NCBI RefSeq assembly: GCF_003073045.1
Contig: NC_037590.1
Span: 23,090,449 to 23,154,448, forward strand
Length of the DNA stretch: 64,000 bases
Direction: 5' to 3'
Origin: Pomacea canaliculata
Lineage: Eukaryota > Mollusca > Gastropoda > Architaenioglossa > Ampullariidae
The notes under the pieces are model-generated. The model was not told the origin of the DNA and did not search any database. It saw nothing but the letters and a program-made list of their open reading frames with translations. Of this stretch, positions 1 through 13,100 are shown in pieces. The position numbers and the translations under genes were made by a program. Position 1 is the first letter of the stretch, and each line of letters begins with the position of its first letter.

Positions 1-3000
1 CCAATAGCACGTGCCAAGCCTCAAGGACAAGTGACACCATGCTGCTCACTTTCTCTGTAAATGCCAATTCCATCGATCTCTGTCAAAGTCTGCAGAAGCG
101 ATATATAGCAACCGCCATACCCTCCAGGACTCCCAAGATTTTTCAACTCGAATGTAATGAGGATTAATTATTCAGACTTAAGCTTACATATATCAATATC
201 CAAAGTCGTCATTTCCTCTCATATTAAAATTGGGTCACTGTAGTCCAAACAGAGAAAGGAAGAAAGAGAGAAAGGTTTGCGATAGGGACAGACAAAGGAT
301 GGACAGCAGAAAGAAAGTACCACTTTTGAAGTACCGTCTGTCCTCTCCAGTGTTGTTAACTATTTAGTCGAGTCCATAGCACTCAGCTAATGATACTAGG
401 TCTGAGAGGCCATCAGACAAGTGCGTTCCACTTGTGTCAATTTTTTTTTTTCACATCTTAACTGGATAAAGGAAAAAAAATTAACGGAATCAATCAATAG
501 CCAGACCGACCAGCTTCTGAACTTGGGTTTATACACTCGGCATGAACACCAGTTGTTATTATTTGTTAAATAGGTTTCCCTTCCCCCGTCCTCCAAGACA
601 TCTGTTAAACATGTCTACTGATGATTAAAAGTAGTAATATTAAAAATGAAATTTCAAAATTATATATATGAAAGTATAAAAATAAGAAGAGAAGAAGTTT
701 CTAATTTGTTATTGTGATGACATGGTGTGAGCGGCCTGCTCATCATTAAATATCAAACACTCACAATAGTGCTACACACCCTAGCAATTCATTCCCACAC
801 ACAATATCCTCTACACACATGAGGCAGTCATGACATCCAAGCAGCAGAGCCAAGAAATAATAAGACAATGTCTTCAACTTACTGCAGAAAAAAAAACCCC
901 ATGTCTGTCTAGCGGAGGCCGGAAGGGACAGACTTCCCCAGTTGAAAAACACGGGAAGCAGCTGTGAGCGGGACTGCTGACAGAGAAAAGGGGAAATTCT
1001 CTAGCTCAGCTGCAATCTGATAAAATTCCGGCACCCTGCGGTTCTTTTGAGCACGACATAAATCCAGTCACATTATGACACCTCTGGGTCCTGCACCGAG
1101 CATCACAATCAAGTGACCGGCAATAGAAACACGGTGTCAACAGCTTACCTCCCCTTGTTTAGGGATTGGTAATTTTCACGAAATGTAAGAGAAGGAATAA
1201 ATCGCGTGTATAGAACCAACTAGTCGGAATCCTTTTTCATCTCTGGTAGGGTCGACAAACTGAAGAAGAAATTAGGGTTGGTGCACCGTACAGGTACGCG
1301 CGAAGGTGTAGTGCGGTGTTATCGTCTTGTACATGCGTATCGTTGTGTATATCTGATGATGTGTCGTATCCTTTGTGTTGGTCTGTGCGTTACAATTGTG
1401 TTTCCTGTTGGTCCGAATATTCTTACAGATTATCCCTAAGCTATGAATGGAAGTAAAATCCCAAATCACTTTAGGACGTGCTACTCTTATTGGTAAAAAT
1501 TGAGTTGCTTTTATGCTATAATATATTCTTAGGCACAATAAGACCTATCGTTTCAAGTAAAGGGAAATCTCGATTTTGTCCAAAGTAGTGAGTAACCTCA
1601 CATAAATCATATGCAAGATCGAAGCATCATCAGCAGCAATGAGTTGAGTCACCAGTAACTGGTTGTAACATGTACGGTTGTGTAAGCGCGGTCACCAGTC
1701 ACAACAAGAATAAACAGTAACGTAACGTTACGTTCAGGTGTAAGAAGTCGGATGGGTTTGTCGTGGTCGTTGTCAGGTATTGTCGACGTGCACGCGGCGT
1801 TTATCGATCTGCTGCAGATGTAGCAGACGCTAGACTGCGTAAATAACCTGCCTTTCTGCAACTCGAGCGCCGTTGTCGACATGACGACCGGCGTTGTAAA
1901 AGCCTCTTGACAGGCGACGTCAGGGGTAAACCGTCGTTGCGATGACGTCACTGCCGGCAACAGGTAGCATTACGGGGCAGACAGGCTACTGGTGCAGCCA
2001 TGGGCTCTCTGAGCGCAAAACGCCCCAAAGGATGGCAAAGGATGTCAGGAGACAAGCCGCAGTGTAGACGATGTCAACAACGATAGGAGACACCAAGCAA
2101 GCAAGCGTCATCCTTCCTGTAATTCCATTCGCGCTCTGTAGAGGTTCAAGTTCCAGCAACAGGTCTCACGTCTGGAGGTGTGCACACTTCTTTGGTCTTC
2201 GGGTCGCCAGTCTCTGTAAAAGCCTGTCAAAGACGATGATCCCAGCCCTATCTTTGCATGTTTTCAAGAATCGTTTAGACAAGCCCTCTGCAATTCTCGA
2301 TCGAGATTGTTGTCCAGATCATTTCAGGCTAAGAAATTCTCCGGAAGGGCAGCGTAGTCCCATAAAACATAAATATGCCTAAGGACAAGCCTATATATAT
2401 ATAAAGATAACATTAGCTTCTCGCTCCCTCCTCTCTGCGATATGTGAAGGTACACGACAAAAATGTCAATGGCTGAAGATTTGAATGGAAACTCATATTT
2501 GTGGTATATTTTTTTAATGTTCCTTGATCTAGATAATGTTCAAATCTGCAACAAGAACAACAAGAACAAAAACAAACGTCTTTTTCTCGCTCGCTCTTCA
2601 GGCATGGCCGCACTAGCTCTGAATGAATGAATTTTGTACATTAATGAAAATAAGATAGTGTAGTTTTTATTTAGTTTGCACAAGACACCAGGCAAAAACG
2701 TCTTTCAAACATTTACTTTCTACATTTTAGCTAATTCTAACGAACTTTAAAACAAATTCTCCTTGAAGGAAAGATATCTCCCCTACTCACTTTTACATAC
2801 GAGAGTGTTCATACACAGAATTTTATATGACATCCAAGTGTATTGCGGTTCTCAAGAAGAAATTGCAAATTCTACAATTTAGTTGTAGATCCATGCAGAT
2901 GAGACCTGTCAATCATTTTTGGCAAATGGCATGCACGGCAACGATTGCTCTTGGCATCATAAATAGTCCCTGCCCTCTCACTCAACTCAGGCTAACAGGA

Positions 3001-3718
3001 GATCCAAGTGTTGATTGCGCATTTGTTTCAGACTTGGCAGGAACTTCTGCACCATCAAACTATTTACTGCTATCTAAAGTCCGTCACCCTGTTGTTCAAA
3101 TTCTAACACTGCACTTAAACAACTGCTGTGCTAAGAACCAGAGGGGCGCCCTGTACGGCACACTTATTAATGCGAACTGAAAGAATCTTCCAGTCCACAG
3201 ACATCAACTTCAAGGCAAAGTCAACGGTGTTTAGTAAAATACCTATGTCCAACATTTCAGGAGTAGAGGGCTAATTGTTATTATCTGATGCCACAGCCGA
3301 GTTACAAGTCAGCCCTAAATTAAAGTAGCTGATATTAAAAATCGTTTGGTCTTACCATGAACTTGTATGACTGGACTGCTTGCAGACAATTTTTTTATCT
3401 TTAGTTAACTACTAAAACGAGGTTGGTTTATATAAAGCTTGCAGTTTAGTCACGTTTATTAATTTAGACTCGCTGAGACTAACTTTGAAGAACTTTGCAA
3501 GAGGCTAAGCGTTGATCTCAGCAGACAGACATCCAGTCCACCTATACACGTCTGTGGTCTTACAGCAGTCACTTTCCTTGACAAACGTTGCTTATTCCTA
3601 ACACAACTGTTACACAACACATAACTCGTAATTATTCTCATTAGAATCACTCAGTAAATTTTTTTAACAAATATTTTATTAATGTTTACATTATTAAAAT
3701 TTACATTTATCAAATCCA
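1..3718. other. Gene-poor left flank
   Basis: No reading frame here can be tied to a protein family. The first ~130 bases read in reverse give short open stretches next to splice-acceptor-like CAG sites, so an exon of a minus-strand gene extending off the left edge is possible but unproven. Open frames of 100-117 codons at 2071-2382 and 2827-3180 show no recognisable domain. The stretch 3368-3422 is repeated in part near 44603-44661. Confidence 0.5.
1640..2060. promoter_or_regulatory. CpG-rich stretch with CRE palindrome
   Basis: This block is clearly richer in CpG than its AT-rich surroundings and holds a perfect TGACGTCA palindrome (CRE/ATF-type site) at 1943-1950. Such blocks often mark promoters. 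I cannot name the gene it would serve; a minus-strand gene running off the left edge would fit the position. Confidence 0.3.
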
Positions 3719-6700
3719 TTAGTGGCACGTTGGCAGTGTCATCTCTCTGGATGCTTGAAGCCAGTGAATCAAAATTCCTATAAAACAAAGGATTTTCAAA
3801 GAAGTGATGTCAATAAAAATGAATGTACAACAAAATTTGCATACAAATTAGAATTTTTTTTCCTCTATAACTAGACTTCACAAAAGCAGACAAATATTTA
3901 AATATACATGCATGTATCGGTCTCTATGGAACCATTACTTTATACTTTTTAAAGGTAATGACAGCTAACACAGATGGAATAGATAGTTTAAAGAAAAGTT
4001 TTCTCAGGGATGAGTAATTTCTTTATTCTTGTTTATTTTCCAGCATTTCCAAACTGAAAACAGTGACTGCTTAAGCATTAAAAGCTGAGAATTTCCTTCG
4101 CTCATATAAGCATTCTATGTTGTCGGCATTTCCTTTTTAAAATCTTTTACTTTTTCTACTAGTTTTACCTGTTGCCACGGACACATTGAGTGACTGGACT
4201 TCATTCCTGTGACCTGCTGGCAAAGGGATAGTCAGCAGAGTGTCACACTGTTTCAGAACTCCCGAGTCAACACCCCTGCCTTCATTACCTATAATTTCAA
4301 CATAACATATTTATTTTTATTTTGCTTCTTATTTATAGGGACAAAGGTAACATAGTCTACATGTGCAGACCAGTATACTGCAGTCTGTTCATGGAAGGGA
4401 GAGAATTCATTGCTTCTGAAGATGCTTGCACTATCCTTTTTACCCTTTTTCTTTCACATCAACATAAATCCATCCACTTACATTCACATGCTTAGCTGCA
4501 ACAGTTTTAACACTAAAGAATGCATATTGCCAAAGTAAATGTCTACTTCTGCCAACTACCAATGCAGTCAGGTGATCATTTTTGAAATCTTATCAAGAGG
4601 GTTAGAATGAAAATCAGATACTAGCCTACAATCAACAAGGTGTCTCGTGTCAAACGATAGTCCCTTAAATTTTGGAGTTTGCTCCCATTAGTGGTCTCTA
4701 TGGAGGCTGTACCCACAACCTCTCCTCCTTTTGACTGCCAAGCCTGAAAATATGTAAAGTCACAGATAAAGCAAGTTTTTTTTTAAACTGAGGTGGTTAT
4801 GAGACAATCATGCAGGACATTGCGGCATGTGTTTTGAAAAATACCTGAGAAGTTTCTGAGAGAATTGTGCCTGCCTGCAGGTTGCGACATATATACGTAA
4901 ATATGCATATGAACACCAGTACATTTTTATTTCCTTACACTACTAGCTCAAGTTGGTATCTTTACCAGAAATTCACCAAATGAAATTAAAGTTAGAATGT
5001 TCTCACTTTGATTAGTCGAAGAATGCTATCATCATCTGTTGGCAGGCAGCTCAAATTCATCACCTCCAAGGCTCCAGAACTTGCTTTGCTGACCACAGGG
5101 CTAGCCATATAGCTGCGTTCAAAGAAGGAAATAAAGAAGAACTATAGTCAAATATATTTCCAGTTTTTCTCTTGCAAGCATTGTACTAAGAGTTATTGCC
5201 GGTAAAACTGATCACAATGCATGGCTTATGATAATGAAGAGCTCTTGTAAAACACATAATAAAAGTAACTTATCATGCTTTCACCCTTAAGACAGTTACC
5301 ATGTATTTCAAAATGTATTTCCCTTCATTCTGCAGCATAATTGTCAAATCCTGTCATCAGCTTTCACTCCTTGAAGAAGTTATGGAGTTCAGTCATCTTG
5401 TGCCAAATACATTTTGGCAAGGAAAAAAATAGTTACCTATTTGAGCCTGGAACCACCACCTGGTTGACACCCAGATAATATGAAGACCGAAGAATGGCAC
5501 CAAAGTTCATTGGATCCTGAGACATTAGAAAATAAAACTTCTGGATTAAAATAACCAACTCTGATAACTAAGGCCCTTGTAAAACTGAGAAATAATGTGA
5601 AACCTCAGAATTAGATTACACTGTCCACTATAATGATCTGCTCCAGATTCCATGCATCAGTCCACTTCTTTCTTACCTGAACATTATGCAGCAGCAGCCA
5701 TAACTGCTTTGAATCATTTGATAGTTTTCTGGAACAGAATTAAGCATTTTGTTTCTTGTCTCTAGTTCTATCAATGAAGATATTGTTTTTAACACTATAT
5801 GTCAAAATACATATTTTATAGAATGTATCATTCCACAGACAGCAAACTGTTCACGAATTATAAAAAAGAACAACAGGAATGAGCAGATTTTACATTTCAG
5901 TTTGTATTTTATATACCTGCATGTTCTTTCCTACCTAAGTTGACCATTTGAGTTTGTTTTATATACCTGCATGTTCTTTCCTACATAAGGTGACCAACAA
6001 AGAGCACCAAAAAAAGTGAAAAGTGGGAAAAGGTGGGGGAGGGGGGCAATGCCAAAAAGCAGGTAAACTAGGAGACTAATCTATAATTATTAATTAAACG
6101 GTGATAGGTAAAATTAAAGGCACAGATACGAATCAATTTACAGTATCATATTTTTACCTACAAGGAGAAAATTGATTGACTTTTTAGATGAAAGCAGGAC
6201 ATGTTATGAGCAGGTGGGACACACGCTCAGAGGAAGGACTGTCCCGCCTAAATCGGGATGTCGTCACCTGATTCCTACCTTAATGGACAGTATATTTTGC
6301 ATACTGATCACAAGCATTTTTATCAGGGAGGTACTAACTAAATTGAAAGCACTAATATATTAATAATTAACAGCAAATTCTAAAAAAAAGAATAAGTGCA
6401 ATCTATAATAGAATGTATTGAAAAATAATCTTCTGTAGAATATTAACACTGTCTTACAAACACCTTTGCGCTAAGTCTTCGGGTTCGCATTCTGGTAACA
6501 CAAGTTCTCCTGCATCTAGACATACCCCCTGCAAGTATAACACAGGAAGACATCACATTATTTGCTATCATTAAACAGTGTAATGGTGGCTGTGCAAAAT
6601 CTCTAAATCACTTTCAGGAATATGCCTAAGATTTCTTACTGCCACTCAAACGCTTAGAAAGAAACTAATGGGGTTGTTTATTACTAAGCATTCCTTCATC

Positions 6701-9576
6701 TTTAAACATTATGATTACTCTCTATGCTGGAGACTTCATTTTTTTTTTTTTATCTCAATAACAGTGTATTTTACCTTATCTCCAGAGATTAATTTAAGCT
6801 ATTTCTACATTCTGTAACTGTTCATGTGGCAAACAAAAATTAATTCTACCATCACTATTATTACTGTACAAATCAGTGCAATAAATTAGAATTTAGAAAT
6901 GTCTCTCAAAACCTTTAAGTGAACGTCCTGTAATTTGCAGAAGACAGATGAATAATGATTTTAAAATAGTAGAGGACTGAAAGGAATACCATGTGATATG
7001 GACAACTTATCTTCTTACATCAGAACAATATCCTTGAAAAAAAAAGGGTGTAACAGTGCACTGAATGTAAATATGAAAATCTTAAGTACTGCATTAGCTC
7101 TTAAGTTCACAGTGCAGCAGACTGCAGAGAATCTCACCTGGTGTGGTCTGTTACAGGACAAGTGAGTGAGAGTGCTTTTAGATACATAAGAGACAGGTAC
7201 ACCTTGGGTTTTAGCTAAAGTCTGTATCTGCAAAATGCTTTTTGTCATTTTGGACTTTTGCTTGCTGTGAATAAACAAACTGAAAAAGCGCTTTCTTTTT
7301 GAGGCTTGCAATGCCAGCAAAACTGGATGAATACCAAAAAGAACTTCTCCATAGGATTGAATGTTTTGTAGATCTCTTTTGCTCCTGCACACAAAAACAA
7401 AAACTGTGTAATTTTTTCAATTAATTCAGCAATGTTTCAATTTCTGCTCTATCACATCTTTTAAAAAATAATCCTGCTTAAAAAACATGTAAAGTTTACA
7501 AGTCTGTGTCATTAAGTTAATGATCTAAAATAAAATTCTATGGGTTTCCTTTTCCACTTTGCATATATCAGTGTGAAAGAGCATGAGATTTAAAAGGTGC
7601 CAAATACAGATCATGTACGAACAACATTCTTTCTTCAAAGAGCCTTAAAAAAAGACTATAATCCAATGCTTTTGCTTGTGTGTGTGAGAAAGAGAGAGAA
7701 AGAATAATGTATTGAGAATCCTATAACATTGTTCAAAGTTTGATTTAAAAGGTGAGATTTATAAGCATTTACAACATGTAAAAATAATATAATTTGATAA
7801 CTTTGTTATCAGAAGCAGTAAAAAACTTGGATTGCCTTCCCTAGCCAGATGTCAGCAGGGTATAATGATGGGAGTATTATGTAAAGTGCAAGATAGCTAA
7901 GTAAGTCATGTACTCCATGTTTGTAATATCTGCACAGAGATGGGAAAGATATGCTCTGTTTTGGTAAAGGGACCAACTCAAACAATAAGATGAGTATTCT
8001 GATGTTGAAGTTCCCAGAAAAATCACTAAACGCCAGCATGAAAAATTTATACAAATGTTGAGGAGACATTACTAAAATAAAGGTATTGTTATAAAGGTTG
8101 AGAAAATATAAAATAATAATTTTGAACCCATGCACTACCTATTACTATTGTTAGAAGTAGTATATGCTTATGGTGGATCCAAAGACTGGAATTCCTTTCC
8201 TCTTTAGATCTTTAGATGTACTATCCTAAAGTATTTAAGCTTAGACTTTAATCTCATCCCTTTCATAGATTCTAAATATTTTTCTTTCAACTCATTCTTT
8301 ATATATTTTTAATATATTGGGGTTTTTTTTTTTTTTGCCTGAAGTTTCATTACTTTTTCAGTCCCTTTTGGTATTATTTAATTAATTTACATTAATTCTA
8401 ATGTTCATATCTATTTTTCTAGAATCTTTATTTGTTCCTTTTTCTTATGAGATATTGTTACATATGCAGCTGCATACTTTATACTAAGTGTAATATTTGG
8501 CAAACTATTTTATAATTATTTGTAATGTAACAACAGAAAATCAATGTTAACAATATCATTTATAAATGAAAAATTAAAAAAAAATAGTTTCAAGTGAAAC
8601 AGTCTGATTGCATAAAACCTTCATCAGTAAATAGCTCCATATCATTATGTACACAGCTAGTTCGATGAAAAAATAGTTAAGGCTGCAAATAAAAATTCTG
8701 TGTACATTTATCATTAAAGATTGATGCCCACTGCTAAGAACGAAATGATCTGATGGATTACTCTGATGACAACTACCATCAATCAGTAGACTGTGATAAG
8801 AAATAGTAACATAGTGGATTATTTCTGTGAATATCTGCATCGGATTGCAATAAGACATTAAAAATATACTACATATGCTTGCCACACCAAGACAGAAAGG
8901 CAGATGTATTTATCTCATACTTTTGTGTTTTGGGTTAAAAATGCATCCTGATTATATTCTACGTGAAATGCATCTATGAGGTTAGTTTGTTCCTTGTTGC
9001 TCCTTTGAGGAGCATAGGGCCGCAATCTATGAGGTTACAAATCTCAAAAGTCTTCAGAAAAATATTACTTTCGAGACCTTTGTCAAGTAGCAAGCAGCTA
9101 ACTCAGATTTCAAATTACGCAGGACCCGAACGGTGACGACCTTTTGTCAGATGTGCTACATCATTTTCATAAACATTTCTGGCATTTTCACTCTGTTGGG
9201 AAGTGCTTAAGGTTCATTGTGATAGGGTTGCATATTTTAACTAGTTAAGTGGGATACAAGTGTGAGGGCTTTTTTTTTTAAAAAAAATGGATATCCCGCT
9301 ATCATCAGCCGCTTCCTAGGTGTTTTTCCCGTAATATTGATCTTTTAGTCATGCCGATCGAGCGCCAAGATGTACCATTAGTTACCCCAAACTTCCAGCT
9401 TCTTTCCCCTTCCCGTGCAGGCCATGGTTGTATTTTGGATGAAACGAGGAGTCCGAGTAATCCTTTTTACTAAGACACAATGCGTACAATTTGTACGGGT
9501 TACTGAAACCTAGCAACTGGTAATCGGACAGCGTGCGACACAAGGAATATCCTCGGGAGACTGAAAAAGATGCCAT
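3719..9576 (-). CDS. MRM1: Mitochondrial rRNA 2'-O-ribose methyltransferase 1
   Basis: MRM1 is a SpoU-type SPOUT enzyme that uses S-adenosylmethionine to 2'-O-methylate a guanosine of mitochondrial large-subunit rRNA. Nine coding exons join in phase, in order of translation: 9576-9386, 7384-7138, 6528-6464, 5728-5677, 5516-5437, 5112-5007, 4743-4626, 4288-4169, 3777-3719. They total 1038 nt, giving 345 aa plus stop; human MRM1 is about 350 aa. The start is the ATG at 9576, giving MASFSVSRGYSLCRTL, a basic, hydroxylated N-terminus suited to mitochondrial import. The substrate-binding domain carries GEVLFGIHPVLLAL (exon 2). The SPOUT fold shows QDPMNFGAILRSSYYLG (motif 1), VVSKASSGALEVM, GNEGRG at about residues 287-292 (motif 2) and SLNVSVATGIL (motif 3), all family hallmarks. 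The intron between exons 7 and 8 appears to use a GC donor. The gene is head-to-head with the testican gene. Confidence 0.93.
5898..5993. repeat. ~47-bp imperfect tandem duplication
   Basis: The segment ending in CATGTTCTTTCCTAC occurs twice, about 50 bp apart (first copy about 5898-5945, second about 5948-5993). Both copies continue into TAAG(T/G)TGACCA, the start of the adjacent MITE, so the transposon junction itself was duplicated after insertion. It lies between MRM1 coding exons 3 and 4. Confidence 0.7.
5986..6271. mobile_element. hAT-like MITE (~286 bp)
   Basis: The left end TAAGGTGACC and the right end, read in reverse as TCAGGTGAC, form short inverted ends. The sequence after the right end, TTCCTACC, matches the 8 bp before TAAG in the first copy of the flanking tandem duplication. 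That is an 8-bp target duplication of the hAT kind. The left ~170 bp (GTAAACTAGGAGAC, then AAGGCACAGAT and AATCAAT) and the right ~45 bp (GCCTAAATCGGGA) match the ends of the larger element at 19949-21914, so this is an internally deleted relative. No coding content. Confidence 0.65.
8991..9022 (+). repeat. Short dispersed repeat, copy 1
   Basis: The 32-bp block starts with TCCTTGTTGCTCC and ends GGAGCATAGGGCC. A second copy lies at 12841-12872. CTCC...GGAG can pair as a small hairpin. It may be a fragment of a larger unrecognised repeat. It lies in the large MRM1 intron. Confidence 0.5.
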
Positions 9577-10160
9577 TATTATCCTAAGTGTACTTCTTCT
9601 TTCGTTGTTTTCGTCTGGCGCAACTTTCTGGTAATCTTTCACTGTACTATGTCTATAAGTACCCTTCACAAACTTACTAAATACTAGTTAGTGACCACTA
9701 AAAAATACCGCAACTTTCACTGAAAACGTTTGCTAGGGGCATTAATCTTAGCCATCACCGATATGCCGGTAGAGTAAGCTTTCTTGGGATCGGTCAGATG
9801 TAAGAATAAGGGATGGTGGGATTACTGCTTGCACAATAACATTCCTTATTTTAAGAAAGCAGCACTCGTGACAAATTTTATAATGGACCTTTTGATTTAG
9901 TGATTATATTTTATTTTATTTTAAAACTATTTGTTGTAAAAAGTAAAATATAATGCATGTTTCAAACATTTGGCACCTCATGAAATATTTAGACTCGTCC
10001 AGGTATTTGGCTCGTGTGAAAAGCCGCCTTTGGGTAAAAGTCTTACAGAGAAAAAGACGACTGGACGGTGAGCTCAGGAAGCGTTCACCGAAATATTCTG
10101 GTGCATACGGTAATCTAAGGACGAAAACTTGAAATTTCAGACTCTTTTTAAAACGCAAAG
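9577..10160. promoter_or_regulatory. Shared 584-bp gap of divergent genes
   Basis: The start codons of MRM1 (minus strand, 9576) and the testican gene (plus strand, 10161) face away from each other across 584 bp. Both promoters and both 5' UTRs must lie here unless there are non-coding first exons further out, so a bidirectional promoter is likely. I see no strong TATA box. Confidence 0.5.
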
Positions 10161-13100
10161 ATGAAGATCCTCATTAAGATAATAGCGTTATTGATGGTGA
10201 GTTTCGTTTGGAGAACGGAGGCACGAAGGAGTCACCAAAGACATTATTCGTTTCATGGAGAAAAACATAACGGTGACGATAACCTCGGGATCAACCGTCC
10301 TAACCCATCGACATCCAGGACTAACGATCAGGTAACTTGCATCTGGAAATTTCATTAAGGCTTTGAATATTTTGATATATGTGCAAGCGTTTGACATTCC
10401 ACCACCACCCCTCCACCGTCAAAATTTAACGCCCGAGAGGGACAGAGGACCCATAATAATTATGATGAAGAATGCACGCGAGCACAGACTCGCGCGCGGC
10501 TGTCGGACATTGAAGCCTTCTGATTGTCATAAATGTTTCTGGATGATATAGATATTATATCTGTATAAGCTGTATATCCCCAACCCCGCCTCACTCATGC
10601 ATACACCCTCAAAGCGTGAATGCATTTGGGTATGTTTTAGTTCATCGTGTGTTTTTTATTTATTTTTTTTTTTTTTAATGTTTAGAGATATTAACTTCAA
10701 GACTATGCGAATTCCCTGGATCAGTTATATTTATAAGACACTGAGTTTTTGGGTTTCAAATCAACCTTTTTGAAGTTATTATTTCTTGCATGTGTAGCCA
10801 AAGTGAACCATTGTAAAAAGCATATTTTGTTCCATCTTTCTGGACTGAAGAATCTTACCATTTAAGGAGGTCTGTTTGCTGCTTAGGTTGATTTTGTTAC
10901 AGTGTCTTCTCCCTCATTCCTGCCATAAAGCTTGACAGGTCCTATTGTTTGGAATGTTCTTTGTTCTGCCTTTGTTTCCACTTATCAATCCAGGTTTATC
11001 ATTTTTCTGATGTGCTAATGGTTTTCTCCCCTCCCTGTATTTATATCCACCACCAGCACCCTTGTTCATAATGTTTTGTTTACTTGCATTTTAACACTTG
11101 TGAAGAAGTACACTGTGCACAAACATGTGCAACCACAAGAGTTGATTTTCATCATTTTTTGAACTATTTTTAGATGATTTCAAACTTTTTTTGAGATTAT
11201 AGATGCCATTTGCAAATACTATCATGGTATCAGCCTAAACAGATTCACAGATTTTATATCTGAAAAAAAAAAACCCAGCTAATATGACTGAAAAGGCAGA
11301 AAGCAAGGACATTCTTAGTGACACTCTATTTCTGTTGTACGTGCCAGCAGCATTTTTCCCTAGACATTGATTCATGCTCCTGCCTAGGGTTTAACTGCCT
11401 AGTTTATGACCTGGGGAGGATGGGGCTACCTTGTGGGATTTGCAGGGATGATGTTGAGAAAAATGTGTCTGAGACGGGGTAAATGTATGAATTTAAATAT
11501 ACTGCTGATGTCATAAACTGGCTCCTTGCATTCAACAGCAAACCAGGCTTACAAACCCTTGATCTTGACAGTCAATTTCTGCATCTGACTTGGCCAGAAA
11601 TCAATTCTTTTGTTCGGGATACAGAAAATATTGCTGATTTTTTTTTTCTTATTATTATGTTCAGTTACTAATACTAGACAATATGCAATGCATGTAGATA
11701 AAATTACATTTGTATCTATGCACATATGAAGATTAGAGAAATATCAGAAAAGATCAAATCTGTTTTGTGCTAAAGATAACTGTCCAATCTTGAATGTAAT
11801 CTATTGATGAATTTAATTCACTGCAGGTTCATAAGAGAAAGATTGGATGGATAGAAGTTAAAGAAGGTGAGCATTCATTTTTAGAGAGCTAAACAGCTCT
11901 GTATTTTTCTCTTCAGTCATGTGTTTCATCAAGTCAGGAAAATTTGAAATGGCCAAATAACACTTTATCATGATAGCAGAGTAGTTGTGGAACATCTTTA
12001 CCAAGACTTAAGATCAAAGTATCAGAGAAGCAAAATCTAATTAAATTAAAAATAGACAGTGTGGAAATGCCACCTGAAATTTGCAGTTAATCATTATCAG
12101 CAAAGATATGTACTCCATAGATAAATCTTTGCATTCTTAGGCATTGTTTTACTCATTTACCTGTCAAAAGTCTAAATTTAGCGTGGTGCATTCTGGAAAT
12201 GTTAAATTAAGAAATACTGACTTGTATCACAAATTAATTGAAGAAAAATGCACCTTTTCATCTCTCCCCTGTGTTATGCATTTTAATATTTGACTGCATG
12301 CTGTCTGTAAATTATAATAAGGTAGAGTTTTTTCCTACTACATCTGGTTTTACTGTAGTGGTCTGTCTTTAATTTCTTCTCCTTGCACATTTTTGCACTG
12401 TCTACTTTGAAAAGGAAACTTTCATTGTTACATTTGCTTCAATTGACAACAAATTGTACATACTTTTGACAAATGTCAAAGATGATGCTGTAAAGAATGT
12501 CCTTTTTATTAAACTCAGTAGTATGGCTTTTCCAGAATTTAGTTCCCACAAACCTCAACTTGAGTTGATGGCATTAGGCAGAGTTGTCTGCTTGTTATTT
12601 CAGTGCCTGGTTGTGAATGTAAAGGTGGGGAAATCTGCATTCAAGGACCCAAACATCATCGACCTGTGTGTATCAAAGAACATCAGCTAAAGGAGAGGTA
12701 CAAATTAGTTACTTAACAGTACATTCATCTATGACTGGCTGTCTTTAGTGAACTTCCTGTTAAAATCTAGCAACTGTTTAATTATTACTTTGTTAATTTA
12801 CTTGCTCAAGAGGTTGTACTATAGTTTAGTTTTGGTTTAGTCCTTGTTACTCCTCCAGGAGCATAGGGCCACAGTGGTTTTACTATGTTTAAGAAAGAAT
12901 GCAAAAGAAAACTTGTGCCTACATGCTGGCATGTGAGAGTGAAAGGAAGAAGGTGTGAGAACAGAGGAGCTCAGGGACATTTAGCAGCTTTCTTGCAAGC
13001 TTAGTAGGCTTAGTTTTTTTTTTTTTTGGTCTGTTTTTTTTAAATAGTGTTTGTATTTGAGAAACATCGTTTGTCACTTTTGTTTTCATTTTATAGTAAA

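Noticed and set aside
1-130. Possible minus-strand exon at the left edge
   Set aside because: Several frames are open over this short span and the neighbouring exon lies outside the window, so neither frame nor product can be decided.
2071-2382. 103-codon frame with a FKNRLDK-like string resembling reverse-transcriptase C-termini
   Set aside because: A single short resemblance without any other polymerase motif nearby is not enough to call a LINE fragment.
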